64,000 bases of DNA from positions 1 through 64,000 of the forward strand of contig NZ_NPJJ01000002.1 of the NCBI RefSeq assembly GCF_002251385.1. The letters run 5' to 3'. The stretch comes from Prevotella sp. P5-108. GTDB lineage: Bacteria; Bacteroidota; Bacteroidia; Bacteroidales; Bacteroidaceae. The notes beneath the pieces are model-generated. The model did no database searches. It was not told where the DNA came from and worked only from the letters and a program-made list of their open reading frames with translations. Of the stretch, positions 34,985 through 45,921 are shown one piece after another. The translations under genes were made by a program, and so were the position numbers. The stretch's first letter is position 1; every line of letters begins with the position of its first letter.

Positions 34985-35075
34985 TGATAGGCTGCGCTTA
35001 GGTGCAGCAAGGATGAGTGGGGCTATCGGCTAACGCCGTGGAGACCAGAAGAACAAGATTACAATCTAAAAATCA
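34985..35075 (+). promoter_or_regulatory. structured 5' leader of secDF
   Basis: Between promoter and start codon: GATAG (34986) can pair with CTATC (35023), enclosing CTGC/GCAG; directly after it CGGC-TAAC-GCCG forms a tight hairpin. No known riboswitch class is recognised; a regulatory role is inference. Confidence 0.35.
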
Positions 35076-35082
35076 AATAAAA

Positions 35083-38082
35083 ATGCAAAACAAAGGAATC
35101 GTAATTTTTACGGCCGTCATGCTGACACTTGCCAGCATTTTCTACCTGTCATTCTCAGGAGCTACACGCTACTATGACGCACAGGCAGCAAAGCTCGACG
35201 ACCCAATTGCCCAGCAAGATTACAAGGACTCTGTCAAGTACCTCGGCATCTACTCTTACCAGAAGTGCCTCGAGACTCAGATTGGCCTTGGTCTTGACTT
35301 GAAGGGAGGTATGAACGTAATCCTCGAGATTTCAGTACCTGACGTGGTAGACAACCTGGCTGACCACAAGACAGACGCAGCCTACACCAAGTCAATGAAG
35401 GAAGCTCGGACAGAGGAAGAGACCAGTCAGTCAGACTTCATCACTCTCTTCATCAAGGCTTATCACAAGAACGCCCCCGGTCATCATCTGGCCGAGATCT
35501 TCGCTACACAGCAGCTCCAGGGCAAAGTAAGTCCGCAGAGCAGCGACTCAGAGGTAGAGAAGGTACTGCGCAGCGAGGTGCAGTTGGCTATCGACAACTC
35601 ATTCAACGTAGTGCGCAACCGTATCGATAAGTTCGGCGTAGTACAGCCCAACATCCAGAAGCTGGAAGGTCAGGCTGGCCGCATCATGGTGGAAATGCCT
35701 GGTGTGAAGGAGCCCGAGCGTATGCGCAAGCTGTTGCAGGGTAGCGCCAACCTGGAGTTCTGGGAGACTTACAACTCTGACGAGATTGTGCCCTACCTCA
35801 TCCAGATAGACCAGCACCTGGCCAACAATGGCGCCGATACCACCGCTGTGAAGGAAGAGAAGGCCGCTGCCGACAAGGCTGCTGCCAAGGCTGCTGCCGA
35901 CAAACCCAAGTTCCAGCTCAAGGACAACGACGCCAAGAAGCCTGCCAAGCTCAACGACGAGGCACAGGTTGAGGCTCTCAAGAAGCAGCACCCCCTCACC
36001 GCCATGCTTCAGACTACTGGCAACGGCCAGCTGAGCCTTGTTGGTTTCGCCAGCGTGCGCGATACCGCAGCCATCGACAAGATTATCTACTCTGCTGCAG
36101 CCAAGCAGATACTTCCCTCAGACGTGAAACTGCTGTGGAGTGCTACTCCTACAGACATGTACGGCGAGCAGGTGAAGAACGTATTTGAGCTCCACGCCAT
36201 CAAGGTGACATCTACCAGTGGTCGCGCTCCTCTCGAGGGTGACGTAGTAACCGACGCCAGCGACGAGTTCAACCACATGACCGGTGCTCCTGAGGTGAGC
36301 ATGAAGATGAACCCCGAAGGCGCACGCCGTTGGGCAGCGCTCACCAAGGCCAACGTAGGCAAGGCCATTGCCATCGTGCTTGACAACGCCGTCTATTCGG
36401 CTCCCCGCGTAAACTCTGAAATCGACGGTGGCCAGTCTTCAATCTCAGGTAACTTCACCGTAGAGATGACCAAGGACTTGGCCAATACACTGAAGTCTGG
36501 TCGTATGCCCGCTCCCGCCCGCATCGTGCAGGAAGAGGTGGTAGGTCCTACACTGGGTGCCCAGTCTATCCAGCAGGGTATCATCTCATTCGTAATCGCC
36601 TTCGTGCTGCTGATTGTCTACATGGTGATGATGTACAACCTCATCCCCGGTATGATTGCCAACTGCGCGCTGGTCATCAACGTATTCTTCACCCTCGGTA
36701 TCCTTACCTCGTTCCAGGCTGCGCTCACCATGAGCGGTATCGCCGGTATGGTATTGTCACTGGGTACTGCCGTCGACGCCAACGTGCTCATCTATGAGCG
36801 TATCAAGGAAGAGCTGCGCGCCGGCAAGATGATGAAGGAAGCCATCAAGGCAGGTTACAGCAACGCCTTCAGCGCTATCTTCGACTCTAACTTGACTTCA
36901 TTGATTACCGGTGTCATCCTGCTGGCCTTCGGTACAGGTCCTATCCAGGGCTTCGCCACCACATGGATTATCGGTATCTTCTGCTCGTTCTTCACCGCTG
37001 TCTTCCTGACACGTCTGGTTTACGAGCGTCAGCTCAACCACGACAAGTGGACAAGCCTCAAGTTCTGGACTCCCATCTCCAAGAACCTCGTGCAGGGCAC
37101 CAACTTCAAGTTCATGTCTATGTACAAGCTCACCTTCATCATCGCTGGTGCAGCAGTGGTAATCTTTGGTGCCAGCCTTGGTGTACGCGGTCTCGACAAG
37201 AGCATCGACTTCACCGGTGGTCGCAACTACGTGGTACAGTTTGAGAAGTCTATCGAGCCCGAGCAGGTTCGCGAAATTCTCGACCAGGCCTTCCCTGGCT
37301 GCACCAACAGCGCCCTCTCTCTGGGTACCGACAACAAGACTATCCGTATCTCTACCAACTATAAGATAGAGTCTAACAGCCCCACCGTGGACGACGAGGC
37401 TGAGACCATGCTCTACAAGACTCTGAAGGCTAACGGTCTGGTAAGCCAGACTTCTGTCAAGGACTTCAAGAACCCCGACATCCGTCAGGGTGGTTCTATC
37501 ATCAGTTCTTCTAAGGTAGGTCCTTCGGTAGCCAAGGATGTTACCAATGGCGCTTTCATCAGCGTGGGTATTGCCCTTGTCGCTATCTTCCTCTACATCC
37601 TGCTCCGCTTCCGCAACCTCGCCTTCTCTGTAGGTTCTACCGTTGCGCTGGCGTTCGACGCCCTCACCGTTATCGGCCTGTTCTCTGTGCTCAAGGGGAT
37701 GCTGCCCTTCTCGCTCGAGGTCGACCAGACCTTCATCGGTGCTGTGCTTACGGTTATCGGTTACTCTATCAACGATAAGGTGGTAGTATTCGACCGTATC
37801 CGTGAGAACCTGAAGCTGCACCCCAAGCAGGACTATCAGATACTGTTCAACAACTCTATCAACCAGACTCTGGCCCGTACCATCAACACCTCTGTTTCTA
37901 CACTGATTGTGTTGCTGTGTATCCTGTTCCTCGGCGGTAAGAGCATCCAGCCCTTCGCCTTCGCCATGACTCTGGGTGTTGTATTCGGAACTCTGTCGTC
38001 TATCTTCATCGCATCACCTATCGCTTACCTCACACTGGGACGCAAGATTCGTGACCGCCGCATTGAAGCAGACCCTGAATAA
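35083..38082 (+). CDS. secDF: protein translocase subunit SecDF (fused)
   Basis: The 999-residue inner-membrane protein joins SecD and SecF, driving late steps of Sec export with the proton gradient. SecD part: TM1 (IVIFTAVMLTLASIFYL), LGLDLKGGMNVILEI, a periplasmic P1 region with an Ala/Lys-rich insert near residues 260-300, and EIDGGQSSISGNF. SecF part begins near residue 685 (FKFMSMYKLTFIIAG, DKSIDFTGGRNYVVQF) and ends with TM11-12 (FVLL/FGTLSSIFIASPIAYLTLG). Fused SecDF is usual in Bacteroidota. ATG 35083 fits TM1; in-frame codons upstream lie in the structured leader. A good terminator follows. Confidence 0.96.
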   Translation: MQNKGIVIFTAVMLTLASIFYLSFSGATRYYDAQAAKLDDPIAQQDYKDSVKYLGIYSYQKCLETQIGLGLDLKGGMNVILEISVPDVVDNLADHKTDAAYTKSMKEARTEEETSQSDFITLFIKAYHKNAPGHHLAEIFATQQLQGKVSPQSSDSEVEKVLRSEVQLAIDNSFNVVRNRIDKFGVVQPNIQKLEGQAGRIMVEMPGVKEPERMRKLLQGSANLEFWETYNSDEIVPYLIQIDQHLANNGADTTAVKEEKAAADKAAAKAAADKPKFQLKDNDAKKPAKLNDEAQVEALKKQHPLTAMLQTTGNGQLSLVGFASVRDTAAIDKIIYSAAAKQILPSDVKLLWSATPTDMYGEQVKNVFELHAIKVTSTSGRAPLEGDVVTDASDEFNHMTGAPEVSMKMNPEGARRWAALTKANVGKAIAIVLDNAVYSAPRVNSEIDGGQSSISGNFTVEMTKDLANTLKSGRMPAPARIVQEEVVGPTLGAQSIQQGIISFVIAFVLLIVYMVMMYNLIPGMIANCALVINVFFTLGILTSFQAALTMSGIAGMVLSLGTAVDANVLIYERIKEELRAGKMMKEAIKAGYSNAFSAIFDSNLTSLITGVILLAFGTGPIQGFATTWIIGIFCSFFTAVFLTRLVYERQLNHDKWTSLKFWTPISKNLVQGTNFKFMSMYKLTFIIAGAAVVIFGASLGVRGLDKSIDFTGGRNYVVQFEKSIEPEQVREILDQAFPGCTNSALSLGTDNKTIRISTNYKIESNSPTVDDEAETMLYKTLKANGLVSQTSVKDFKNPDIRQGGSIISSSKVGPSVAKDVTNGAFISVGIALVAIFLYILLRFRNLAFSVGSTVALAFDALTVIGLFSVLKGMLPFSLEVDQTFIGAVLTVIGYSINDKVVVFDRIRENLKLHPKQDYQILFNNSINQTLARTINTSVSTLIVLLCILFLGGKSIQPFAFAMTLGVVFGTLSSIFIASPIAYLTLGRKIRDRRIEADPE

Positions 38083-38106
38083 AGCATAATCACCAATCTC
38101 TATACG

Positions 38107-38143
38107 AGCCGCAACACTTGCCAACAGGTGTTGCGGCTTTTTC
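38107..38143 (+). terminator. secDF terminator
   Basis: AGCCGCAACAC and GTGTTGCGGCT form an 11-bp stem followed by TTTTCTTT. Confidence 0.9.
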
Positions 38144-38538
38144 TTTGTCCGCCGCCAAGCCCCGCCCGCCTCCCGCAGGTCGCAGACAGGGCTTAGCCAC
38201 CTCCCTCCATCCCATCGCGCACGCACGCGTATATATATAAAGGTGGAGTAGGGGACTTTTGCCGATGCCTTTAGCCCCCTCCCATGTCCTTGGCGGCGCT
38301 CTGCGCTGCCTCCGTGTGCAGTCACATCGGTGGTGCGACAGCCCCTGTGGGTCCAAAAGTATGGCGAAAGATTATTTTTGCGGCAAAAACGCATTTTTTA
38401 GACCATTCATAGCCATTACATCGTTTTTTTTGACTAATTTTGAATAGGTTTAGCCGTTTCCTATGGATATCATTACCTCCACGGCGACAGCGACGGTCAA
38501 GCCATAAAGCCCAAATACGACAACAACCATACGACAAT
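38144..38538. other. intergenic region before the HtrA-like gene
   Basis: Holds a TATATATATAAAGG tract (38231) and a TAATTTTG -7 element (38435-38442). A 14-codon frame at 38464-38508 is rich in Thr and Ala but has no support as a leader peptide. No other gene. Confidence 0.45.
38435..38442 (+). promoter_or_regulatory. -7 element of the protease promoter
   Basis: TAATTTTG about 97 nt before the start codon; no strong -33 element. Confidence 0.4.
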
Positions 38539-39621
38539 ATGAAATACTACCACTATCTGATTGCGTTGATAGGCATGATGTGCCTCGTCACGGGATGCAA
38601 GAAGACGCCCCAGCAAATCTTCAGCGAGCAGAAGTCGGGCGTAGTGCTCATCTGCAATAAGTTCTACTACGAGATTACGCTCAACGACACCCATTTCTAT
38701 TTCTCCGGCCTCGACGAGGATGGCGATTTCAGCAACCTCACCGCCGACCTCAGCGAGATAAGGCAGAACGCCGGCGTGCTCAACGGCACCGGGTTCTTCA
38801 TCGACAACAAGGGCAGCATCCTGACCAACCGCCACGTGGTGGCGCCCGAGGTCGACAAGGCCACCGTGCGCAAGAACATGAACGCCATCATCATGGGCTA
38901 TGCCCAGTATATCGAGGTGCTGCAAGACTCGATGAACCAGCGTTACCAGGCGCTCCAGGCCTACGCCCAGGACCAGGTCTACACCGACTACGACGGCAAC
39001 AGCTACACCAGCATGAGCCAGGAAGAGTATTTTACCATCAACTCCGAGCTCGAGAGCCTCAAGGAGCAGTATCGGCAGGCCCAGGAAATCAAGCAGCAGC
39101 TCCAGGAGAACATCCTGAACTACAACTTCGATGTCAAGCTCCACTCCCAGTTCGGCATTGCCTATGACGGCAGCAGCGTGGCTTCGTGGGACGACTTCAT
39201 GAAGACGCCCTGCACCCTGAAGCGCGTCTCCCAAGACGCCAACTCCGACCTCGCTCTGCTCCAGCTCGACCGCGGCGTCACCCCCGATGGCAAGTACATC
39301 TTCACCATCGACGAGACCAACATCAAGGTGGGCGACAAGCTCGAAATCAACCAACCCCTCTACATGATAGGTTACAACCATGGCGTGACCCTTGCCCAGA
39401 CCACCAGCGGCATCAGTGCCCAGTTTACCAGCGGCACCGTCACCCAGCAGCCCGATGGCAACCGCGTGATGTACAGCATCCCCGCCATGCATGGCTCCAG
39501 CGGCTCGCCCGTTGTCGATGACCACGGCCGCGTGGTAGCCGTCAATTTCGCCGGCACCAATGGCAGCGACAACTTCAACTTCGGCATCCCCGTGCTGCGC
39601 GTGGCCACATTCCTGAAATAA
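38539..39621 (+). CDS. trypsin-like (HtrA-type) serine protease lipoprotein
   Basis: 360 residues. A lipoprotein signal (LIALIGMMCLVTGC, Cys near residue 20) predicts attachment to the inner or outer membrane. The trypsin-like triad is visible: His in ILTNRHVV, Asp in SDLALLQLD and Ser in HGSSGSPVVDDHGR. A coiled-coil-like Gln/Glu-rich insert of about 100 residues (SMNQRYQALQAYAQ ... YRQAQEIKQQLQ) sits between the His and Asp strands, unusual for the family. No PDZ domain follows the protease. Probably envelope proteolysis; target unknown. ATG 38539 opens the lipoprotein signal. Confidence 0.88.
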   Translation: MKYYHYLIALIGMMCLVTGCKKTPQQIFSEQKSGVVLICNKFYYEITLNDTHFYFSGLDEDGDFSNLTADLSEIRQNAGVLNGTGFFIDNKGSILTNRHVVAPEVDKATVRKNMNAIIMGYAQYIEVLQDSMNQRYQALQAYAQDQVYTDYDGNSYTSMSQEEYFTINSELESLKEQYRQAQEIKQQLQENILNYNFDVKLHSQFGIAYDGSSVASWDDFMKTPCTLKRVSQDANSDLALLQLDRGVTPDGKYIFTIDETNIKVGDKLEINQPLYMIGYNHGVTLAQTTSGISAQFTSGTVTQQPDGNRVMYSIPAMHGSSGSPVVDDHGRVVAVNFAGTNGSDNFNFGIPVLRVATFLK

Positions 39622-39653
39622 CAATAACCCAATACAAGTTTTTTAATACAACT

Positions 39654-41351
<1,698 letters not shown>

Positions 41352-41667
41352 TCCTCCCTCCTTGCGCCGTCGCGCCCCCTACGGCGAGAGCCGCGCCATC
41401 CCCGTCGCCCCTCGCCGTATAGTCCACCATAGATTACGCCCTGAATGGGAAGAGAGCAGTCTCTGTCACTGCCTTTCCCCATTCAGGGCGTAGCTTTTGT
41501 TTGTTTGCCAGTGCTGTTTGTGGTCTATCCAGAAGAGCAGAATGGCAGCGCCTCCTTATAGTCCGCTGTTTGTAAATCGTCCGCCATCGGCGGGCGATTT
41601 ATCATTCTGCACAGTTGCTCTTTTCGGCCTACTGACCAGCTGCTGTTTATGGCTGCGGGCCACAAGA
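41352..41667. other. intergenic region between ettA and the secreted glycohydrolase
   Basis: Holds the GCCCTGAATGGG hairpin (41435-41492) and a short AAATCGTCCGCC/GGCGGGCGATTT hairpin near 41575-41602. No gene. Confidence 0.5.
41435..41492. repeat. TACGCCCTGAA hairpin, copy 1
   Basis: TACGCCCTGAATGGG and CCCATTCAGGGCGTA form a perfect 15-bp stem with a 28-nt loop; T-rich sequence follows. The same element recurs at 55055-55126. It may end ettA transcription. Confidence 0.7.
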
Positions 41668-41711
41668 GCCGCCCTGCGGCATCGGGCATTGCGACCGATG
41701 CCGCAGGCGGC
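41668..41711. terminator. hairpin at the end of the glycohydrolase operon
   Basis: GCCGCCCTGCGGCATCGG and CCGATGCCGCAGGCGGC form a 17-bp stem with one bulge, touching the stop codon at 41712. There is no T run, so termination is likely but not certain. Confidence 0.5.
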
Positions 41712-43211
41712 CTATTTCTTCTTGTAGACCACGATGCCGTAGACGCGGCTTTTCACGTTGTCTTGCGGGTTTACGCGGCGCAGCGTGATGGTGTGGTCGC
41801 CGTCCTCGAGGTCAAAGTTGCAGTAGATTTCGTTGGCACGACTGTGCTTCGAGGCAGGCATCTTGACGGTCTTCACCACCTTGCCGTCGAGCGTCACTTC
41901 GACCAGACCCACATAGTCCTGGTCGTCGGCAGTGAGTTCGCCACGCACCACCACGCCGTTGCCGTTGAAGCGTATGGCGCCCACACGGTCGATGGGCTTG
42001 TTGCCCAGTCCGCGCTTGCCCACGGCCTGCATGCCCTCAAACGATTGCTCCAGACGCACGGGTTTCACCCCTTGGGTCTTTATCTTCACCGTCTTGGCGG
42101 TTGTTTTGCCCCCGTTGAGGGCTATCACCTTTAGCGCATGGCGGGTCGAGAGTTCGGTGGCGCGGCGCAGCGAGATGTCGGTATACTCGAACGGACGGTC
42201 TTCGACGAGGTCTATGCAGCGTTTCCAGTTGTCGGGGATATTGCTGTAGCCCAGCATGGTACCCAGGATGCCGCCGGCGGTCGATGGGTTGCAGTCAGAG
42301 TCCTGTCCGCAACGGGTAGATATGTCGATAGTGCGCCCGAAGTCGCCCTTGCCGTAGAGCAGACCCATGATGACGTATGCGCTGTTTACGGTGGCGTCTA
42401 TGCTGGCCTTACCCCTGAAGTTGTCGGGGCAAGCCTTGTGGCGGCCATACGTGTTTTCTATCTCGCGCCATGTGTCGCGCCAGTCGGCGTTGGTCCTGCA
42501 GAGTTTTATCACGTCGCTCATGAACTTGTGGTAGTACGACTGCTCGGGGATGGCCTTGAGCGCCTCGGTCACGATGTAGTCTACATCGTTGGAGATGAAT
42601 GCCAGCGAGAACATCGTTGCCACATACACGCCGCCATACCATCCGTCGCCGTAGCTCATGATGTGCCCTATGCTGTCGGTGTAGTAGGCGGCAGCCTGGG
42701 GCATGCCCGGCGCCATCAGTCCGGCATAGTCGGCCTCGATCTGGAAGTCTATGTCATCGGCATGGGGATTGTTCTTCCAGTAGCCCGTAGCCGGAGGCTC
42801 CATACCCTGCAGGATATTGTAGCGTGCGCCCTGGTTGGCAGCCCAGAGGGGATAGCCCGCATGGGCGAAGGCATGGGCAAACGCCGAGGTGGGCGCGTTG
42901 AGCCCCAGCCGTTCATAGACCTCCACAAAGGTCAGGTCCATGTAGATGTCGTCATACAGTCCGGGGAACGTGTCGAAGTAGTGGCGCACCAGGGTGTCGT
43001 TCCAGGCTATGGCCACCGAGTCGGGAATCATGCGGCCGGGATATTTGAACTCAGTGGGTCCGCCATAGGCTACGCCGATGGTCTTGCCAGCCCATCCGCC
43101 CCTGATTTTGTCTGTCAGGGCCGAGCGGCTCAGCGTCACGGTCTTGGCTCCTGCCCCCACGGCCACAGCCGTCATTAGGGCGATGAGCGCTATTCTCATT
43201 TTGTTTGTCAT
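41712..43211 (-). CDS. secreted ADP-ribosylglycohydrolase family protein (paralogue 2)
   Basis: 499 residues with a signal peptide (IALIALMTAVAVGAGAK), so periplasmic. ARH/DraG fold: opening IRGGWAGKTIGVAYGGPTEF, metal motif DDIYMDLTFVEV, HADDIDFQIEADYAG, and RCGQDSDCNPSTAGG near residue 345, the second metal site. A C-terminal beta domain of about 110 residues follows. Closely similar along its full length to the preceding gene. Likely removes ADP-ribose or ribose from extracellular substrates for the ribose pathway encoded upstream. It is the last gene of the operon and is separated from its twin by a hairpin at 43245-43298, so its expression may be lower. ATG 43211 opens the signal peptide. 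Confidence 0.9.
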   Translation of the reverse strand: MTNKMRIALIALMTAVAVGAGAKTVTLSRSALTDKIRGGWAGKTIGVAYGGPTEFKYPGRMIPDSVAIAWNDTLVRHYFDTFPGLYDDIYMDLTFVEVYERLGLNAPTSAFAHAFAHAGYPLWAANQGARYNILQGMEPPATGYWKNNPHADDIDFQIEADYAGLMAPGMPQAAAYYTDSIGHIMSYGDGWYGGVYVATMFSLAFISNDVDYIVTEALKAIPEQSYYHKFMSDVIKLCRTNADWRDTWREIENTYGRHKACPDNFRGKASIDATVNSAYVIMGLLYGKGDFGRTIDISTRCGQDSDCNPSTAGGILGTMLGYSNIPDNWKRCIDLVEDRPFEYTDISLRRATELSTRHALKVIALNGGKTTAKTVKIKTQGVKPVRLEQSFEGMQAVGKRGLGNKPIDRVGAIRFNGNGVVVRGELTADDQDYVGLVEVTLDGKVVKTVKMPASKHSRANEIYCNFDLEDGDHTITLRRVNPQDNVKSRVYGIVVYKKK

Positions 43212-43244
43212 AATTGGTGTTATTAAGGATGTCGTCTGAAATGA

Positions 43245-43298
43245 AAAGACGGAATGTAACGCCCCTCTCATCAGGATAGAGCATCACACCCCGTCTTT
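43245..43298 (-). terminator. possible internal terminator between the two glycohydrolase genes
   Basis: On the minus strand AAAGACGG and CCGTCTTT pair around a 38-nt loop, followed by TTCATTTC. Weak stem; could act as a partial terminator or processing site. Confidence 0.35.
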
Positions 43299-43318
43299 GG
43301 GAAATATTAAGATAAAAA

Positions 43319-44821
43319 CTACTTAGCCTTCTTCTTGAAAGTGAGATAGCTGTATACATTGCTCTCCACGTTGTCTTCGGGGTTGAGACGCTTCATGGTG
43401 AGCACGTGGTCGCCGTCCTCAAGGTCAAAGTTCCAGTAGAGGTCGTTAGAGCGTGCGTGGTTGTTGCCAGGCAGCTTGACGATAGGCATCTTCTTGCCGT
43501 CGATGGTTATCTCCACCTCGCCCACGTAGTTGGGGTCCTTGGTGCGCAGATGACCGCGGATGACGATGCCACAGCCGTTGAACTTGATGGCGCCTACCTT
43601 GTCGATGCCCTTGTTGCCGAGTCCTATCTTGCGTACAAACTCCATGCCCTCAAACGACTGCTCCAAGCGTACGGTCTTGATGGGCTGTGCCTTGATCTTC
43701 ACAGCTTTGGCTGTCACCTTGCCGCCGTTCTTGGCTATCACCTGGAGCGCGTGCTTCATGCCCAGCTCATACACCTTGTTCAGTGAGATGTCGGTGTAGA
43801 TGAAGGGGATGTCCTCTACAGACTTGAGCGAGTTTTTCCAGTAGTCGGGGATGTTGCTGTAGCCCAGCATGGTACCCAGGATGCCGCCTGCGGTCGAGGG
43901 GTTGCAGTCTGAGTCCTGTCCGCAGCGTGTCGATACCTCCATAGTCTTGGTATAGTCGCCGCCGCCATAGAGCAGACCCATGATGACATAGGCGCAGTTG
44001 ATCTTGGCGTCGATGTTGAAGGCGGCCTTGACACCGTCGGGGCAGAGGTCGGTGGTTCCCCACTTCTTCTGCATCTCGTGCCAGAGGGTCTTCCAGTCCT
44101 TGCCAGCCTTGAAACCGGCGATGACGTCGGCCTGGCACTGGTAGAAGGTAGACTGCTCGGGGATAGACTTGAGGGCTTCGGTCACGATGTAGTTGACATC
44201 GTTGGAGAGAAACGCCAGCGAGTACATGGTAGCTACATAGACACCGCCGTACCAGCCGTCACCATAGCACATCATGTGGCCGATGGCGTCGCTGTAGTGT
44301 GCGGCTGCCTGGGGCATACCGGGAGCCATCAGACCGGCATAGTCGGCCTCAATCTGGAAGTCGATGTCGTCGGCATGAGGATTGTTCTTCCAGTGGCCCG
44401 AGGCGGGAGACTCCATACCCTGCAGGATATTGTAGCGGGCACTCTGGTTGGCGTGCCACAAGGGGTATTTGGCATTGGCGAAGGCGTGGGCAAACTCGCT
44501 GATGGGAGCGTCCAGCCCTTTCTTCTCAAATACCTCTACGAAGGTGAGGTCCATGTAGATGTCGTCATACAGACCGGGGAACGTGTCGTAGTAGTGTTTC
44601 ACCCGGGTGTCGTCCCATACTATCTTGGTCTCGTCGGGGATTATCTTTCCGTTGTACTTGAACTCTGTCGGACCACCAAAGGCGCAGCCTATGGTCTGTC
44701 CTGCCCAGCCACCCTTGATTTTGTCCTGCAGGGTGGCACGGCTCATGGTTACGGTCTTTGCCGAGGCTGCGACAGCGAGAAGCGACGCAAATGCGAGGGT
44801 GCAGACTTTCATTGTTTTCAT
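43319..44821 (-). CDS. secreted ADP-ribosylglycohydrolase family protein (paralogue 1)
   Basis: 500 residues with a signal peptide (VCTLAFASLLAVAASAK). Same architecture as its neighbour: KGGWAGQTIGCAFGGPTEF, DDIYMDLTFVEV, HADDIDFQIEADYAG, RCGQDSDCNPSTAGG, and a C-terminal beta domain with LEDGDHVLTMKRLNPEDN. The pair clearly arose by tandem duplication. Related genes occur in ribose-utilisation loci of Bacteroides, where ribose is released from nucleosides or ADP-ribose-like compounds; the exact substrate here is unknown. It follows the transporter gene by 24 bp. Confidence 0.9.
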   Translation of the reverse strand: MKTMKVCTLAFASLLAVAASAKTVTMSRATLQDKIKGGWAGQTIGCAFGGPTEFKYNGKIIPDETKIVWDDTRVKHYYDTFPGLYDDIYMDLTFVEVFEKKGLDAPISEFAHAFANAKYPLWHANQSARYNILQGMESPASGHWKNNPHADDIDFQIEADYAGLMAPGMPQAAAHYSDAIGHMMCYGDGWYGGVYVATMYSLAFLSNDVNYIVTEALKSIPEQSTFYQCQADVIAGFKAGKDWKTLWHEMQKKWGTTDLCPDGVKAAFNIDAKINCAYVIMGLLYGGGDYTKTMEVSTRCGQDSDCNPSTAGGILGTMLGYSNIPDYWKNSLKSVEDIPFIYTDISLNKVYELGMKHALQVIAKNGGKVTAKAVKIKAQPIKTVRLEQSFEGMEFVRKIGLGNKGIDKVGAIKFNGCGIVIRGHLRTKDPNYVGEVEITIDGKKMPIVKLPGNNHARSNDLYWNFDLEDGDHVLTMKRLNPEDNVESNVYSYLTFKKKAK

Positions 44822-44845
44822 GCGTTATATATTAATGTGTTTAGT

Positions 44846-45877
44846 TTATGACTTGGCTACGGCGATCATGCCCAGACCCACGATGAAGAGCACGAACATG
44901 AGAGAGAGCAGGATGTTGACGATGCTCTTGCTGCCCTTGAACTCCTTCCAGATAAATACGCCCCAGAGAGCGGCAATCATAGGAGCGCCCTGGCCGAGAG
45001 CGTAAGAGATAGAGGCACCTATCTTGCCACTGGCGATATAGCTGAGCACAGTACCCAGGCCCCAAACGCAACCGCCGAGCACACCTACCATGTGGGTCGA
45101 CAGCTTGCCCTTGAAGTAGGTGTCATAACCTACAGGCTCGCCCTCGAAAGGCTTCTTCATCACGATGGTGTTGAAGAGGAAGTTGCTCACAAAGATACCC
45201 ACTGCGAAGAGGAAGAAGGCGGTATAGGGAGTAGCCAGACCCTCGGCGGGGTTCTCAAAGTTGGTCACGTCCATAGCGCGGGCCACGAGTGCATAGAAGG
45301 TAGACATCAGCACACCGGCGATGATGGCGAGCACCACACCCTTCTTGGCTGTCGAAGCCGCATTGCCAGTCTCCTTGGATGCTTCGCCGTTGCCCTTCTT
45401 GGCAGCAGCTACGCCGTTGAGTATCAGGGCTACCATAACGAGAGCCACACCCGAGAAGATGAGCACGGGGTCGCCCTGGTCACCACCTACGAAGAGGTAG
45501 TTGTTGACTACACCCAGCACCAGAGCCAGACCGCAACCCACGGGGAAGGCGATAGACAGGCCGGCAAGCGAGGTAGAAGCCGAGAGAAGGATATTGGACA
45601 GGTTGAAGATGATACCACCGGCAACGGCAGAGAGCACGCTGGCCGAAGATACCTGCTTCAGGTCGTCGACAAAGCTGCGGCCACCCTCACCAAAGCTACC
45701 CAGAGTGAAGCCGATAAGGAGAGAGAAGAGCAGAATACCGATGACATAGTCCCAGTAGAAGAGTTCGTAACGCCAGGTCTTGCCGGCAAGTTTCTGGGTG
45801 TTACCCCACGAGCCCCAACAGAGCATCGTAACGACGCAGAGCACCAGGGCTACTGCATAACTGCTTACTATAAACAT
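44846..45877 (-). CDS. GRP-family sugar transporter, probably for ribose
   Basis: The 343-residue inner-membrane protein has about ten hydrophobic segments in two repeats (VSSYAVALVLCVVTMLCWGS ... KIGASISYALGQGAPMIAAL). The CWGSW motif in the first segment and the overall repeat match the glucose/ribose porter (GRP) family of the drug/metabolite transporter superfamily. Located between a ribokinase and secreted ADP-ribosylglycohydrolases, so ribose or a ribosyl compound is the likely cargo (inference). A charged loop with Lys/Gly repeats sits mid-protein. Confidence 0.88.
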   Translation of the reverse strand: MFIVSSYAVALVLCVVTMLCWGSWGNTQKLAGKTWRYELFYWDYVIGILLFSLLIGFTLGSFGEGGRSFVDDLKQVSSASVLSAVAGGIIFNLSNILLSASTSLAGLSIAFPVGCGLALVLGVVNNYLFVGGDQGDPVLIFSGVALVMVALILNGVAAAKKGNGEASKETGNAASTAKKGVVLAIIAGVLMSTFYALVARAMDVTNFENPAEGLATPYTAFFLFAVGIFVSNFLFNTIVMKKPFEGEPVGYDTYFKGKLSTHMVGVLGGCVWGLGTVLSYIASGKIGASISYALGQGAPMIAALWGVFIWKEFKGSKSIVNILLSLMFVLFIVGLGMIAVAKS

Positions 45878-45921
45878 ATTTGTATAAGATTTAGATTGTT
45901 AATAATTGCGCGATTGACTGA

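Noticed and set aside
34985..35075. Known riboswitch class in the secDF leader
   Set aside because: No match to the cores of TPP, cobalamin, SAM, preQ1, c-di-GMP or c-di-AMP switches that I can recognise; only local stems are visible.
38464..38508. 14-codon Thr/Ala-rich leader peptide before the HtrA-like gene
   Set aside because: No terminator/antiterminator pair follows and the downstream gene has no link to threonine synthesis.
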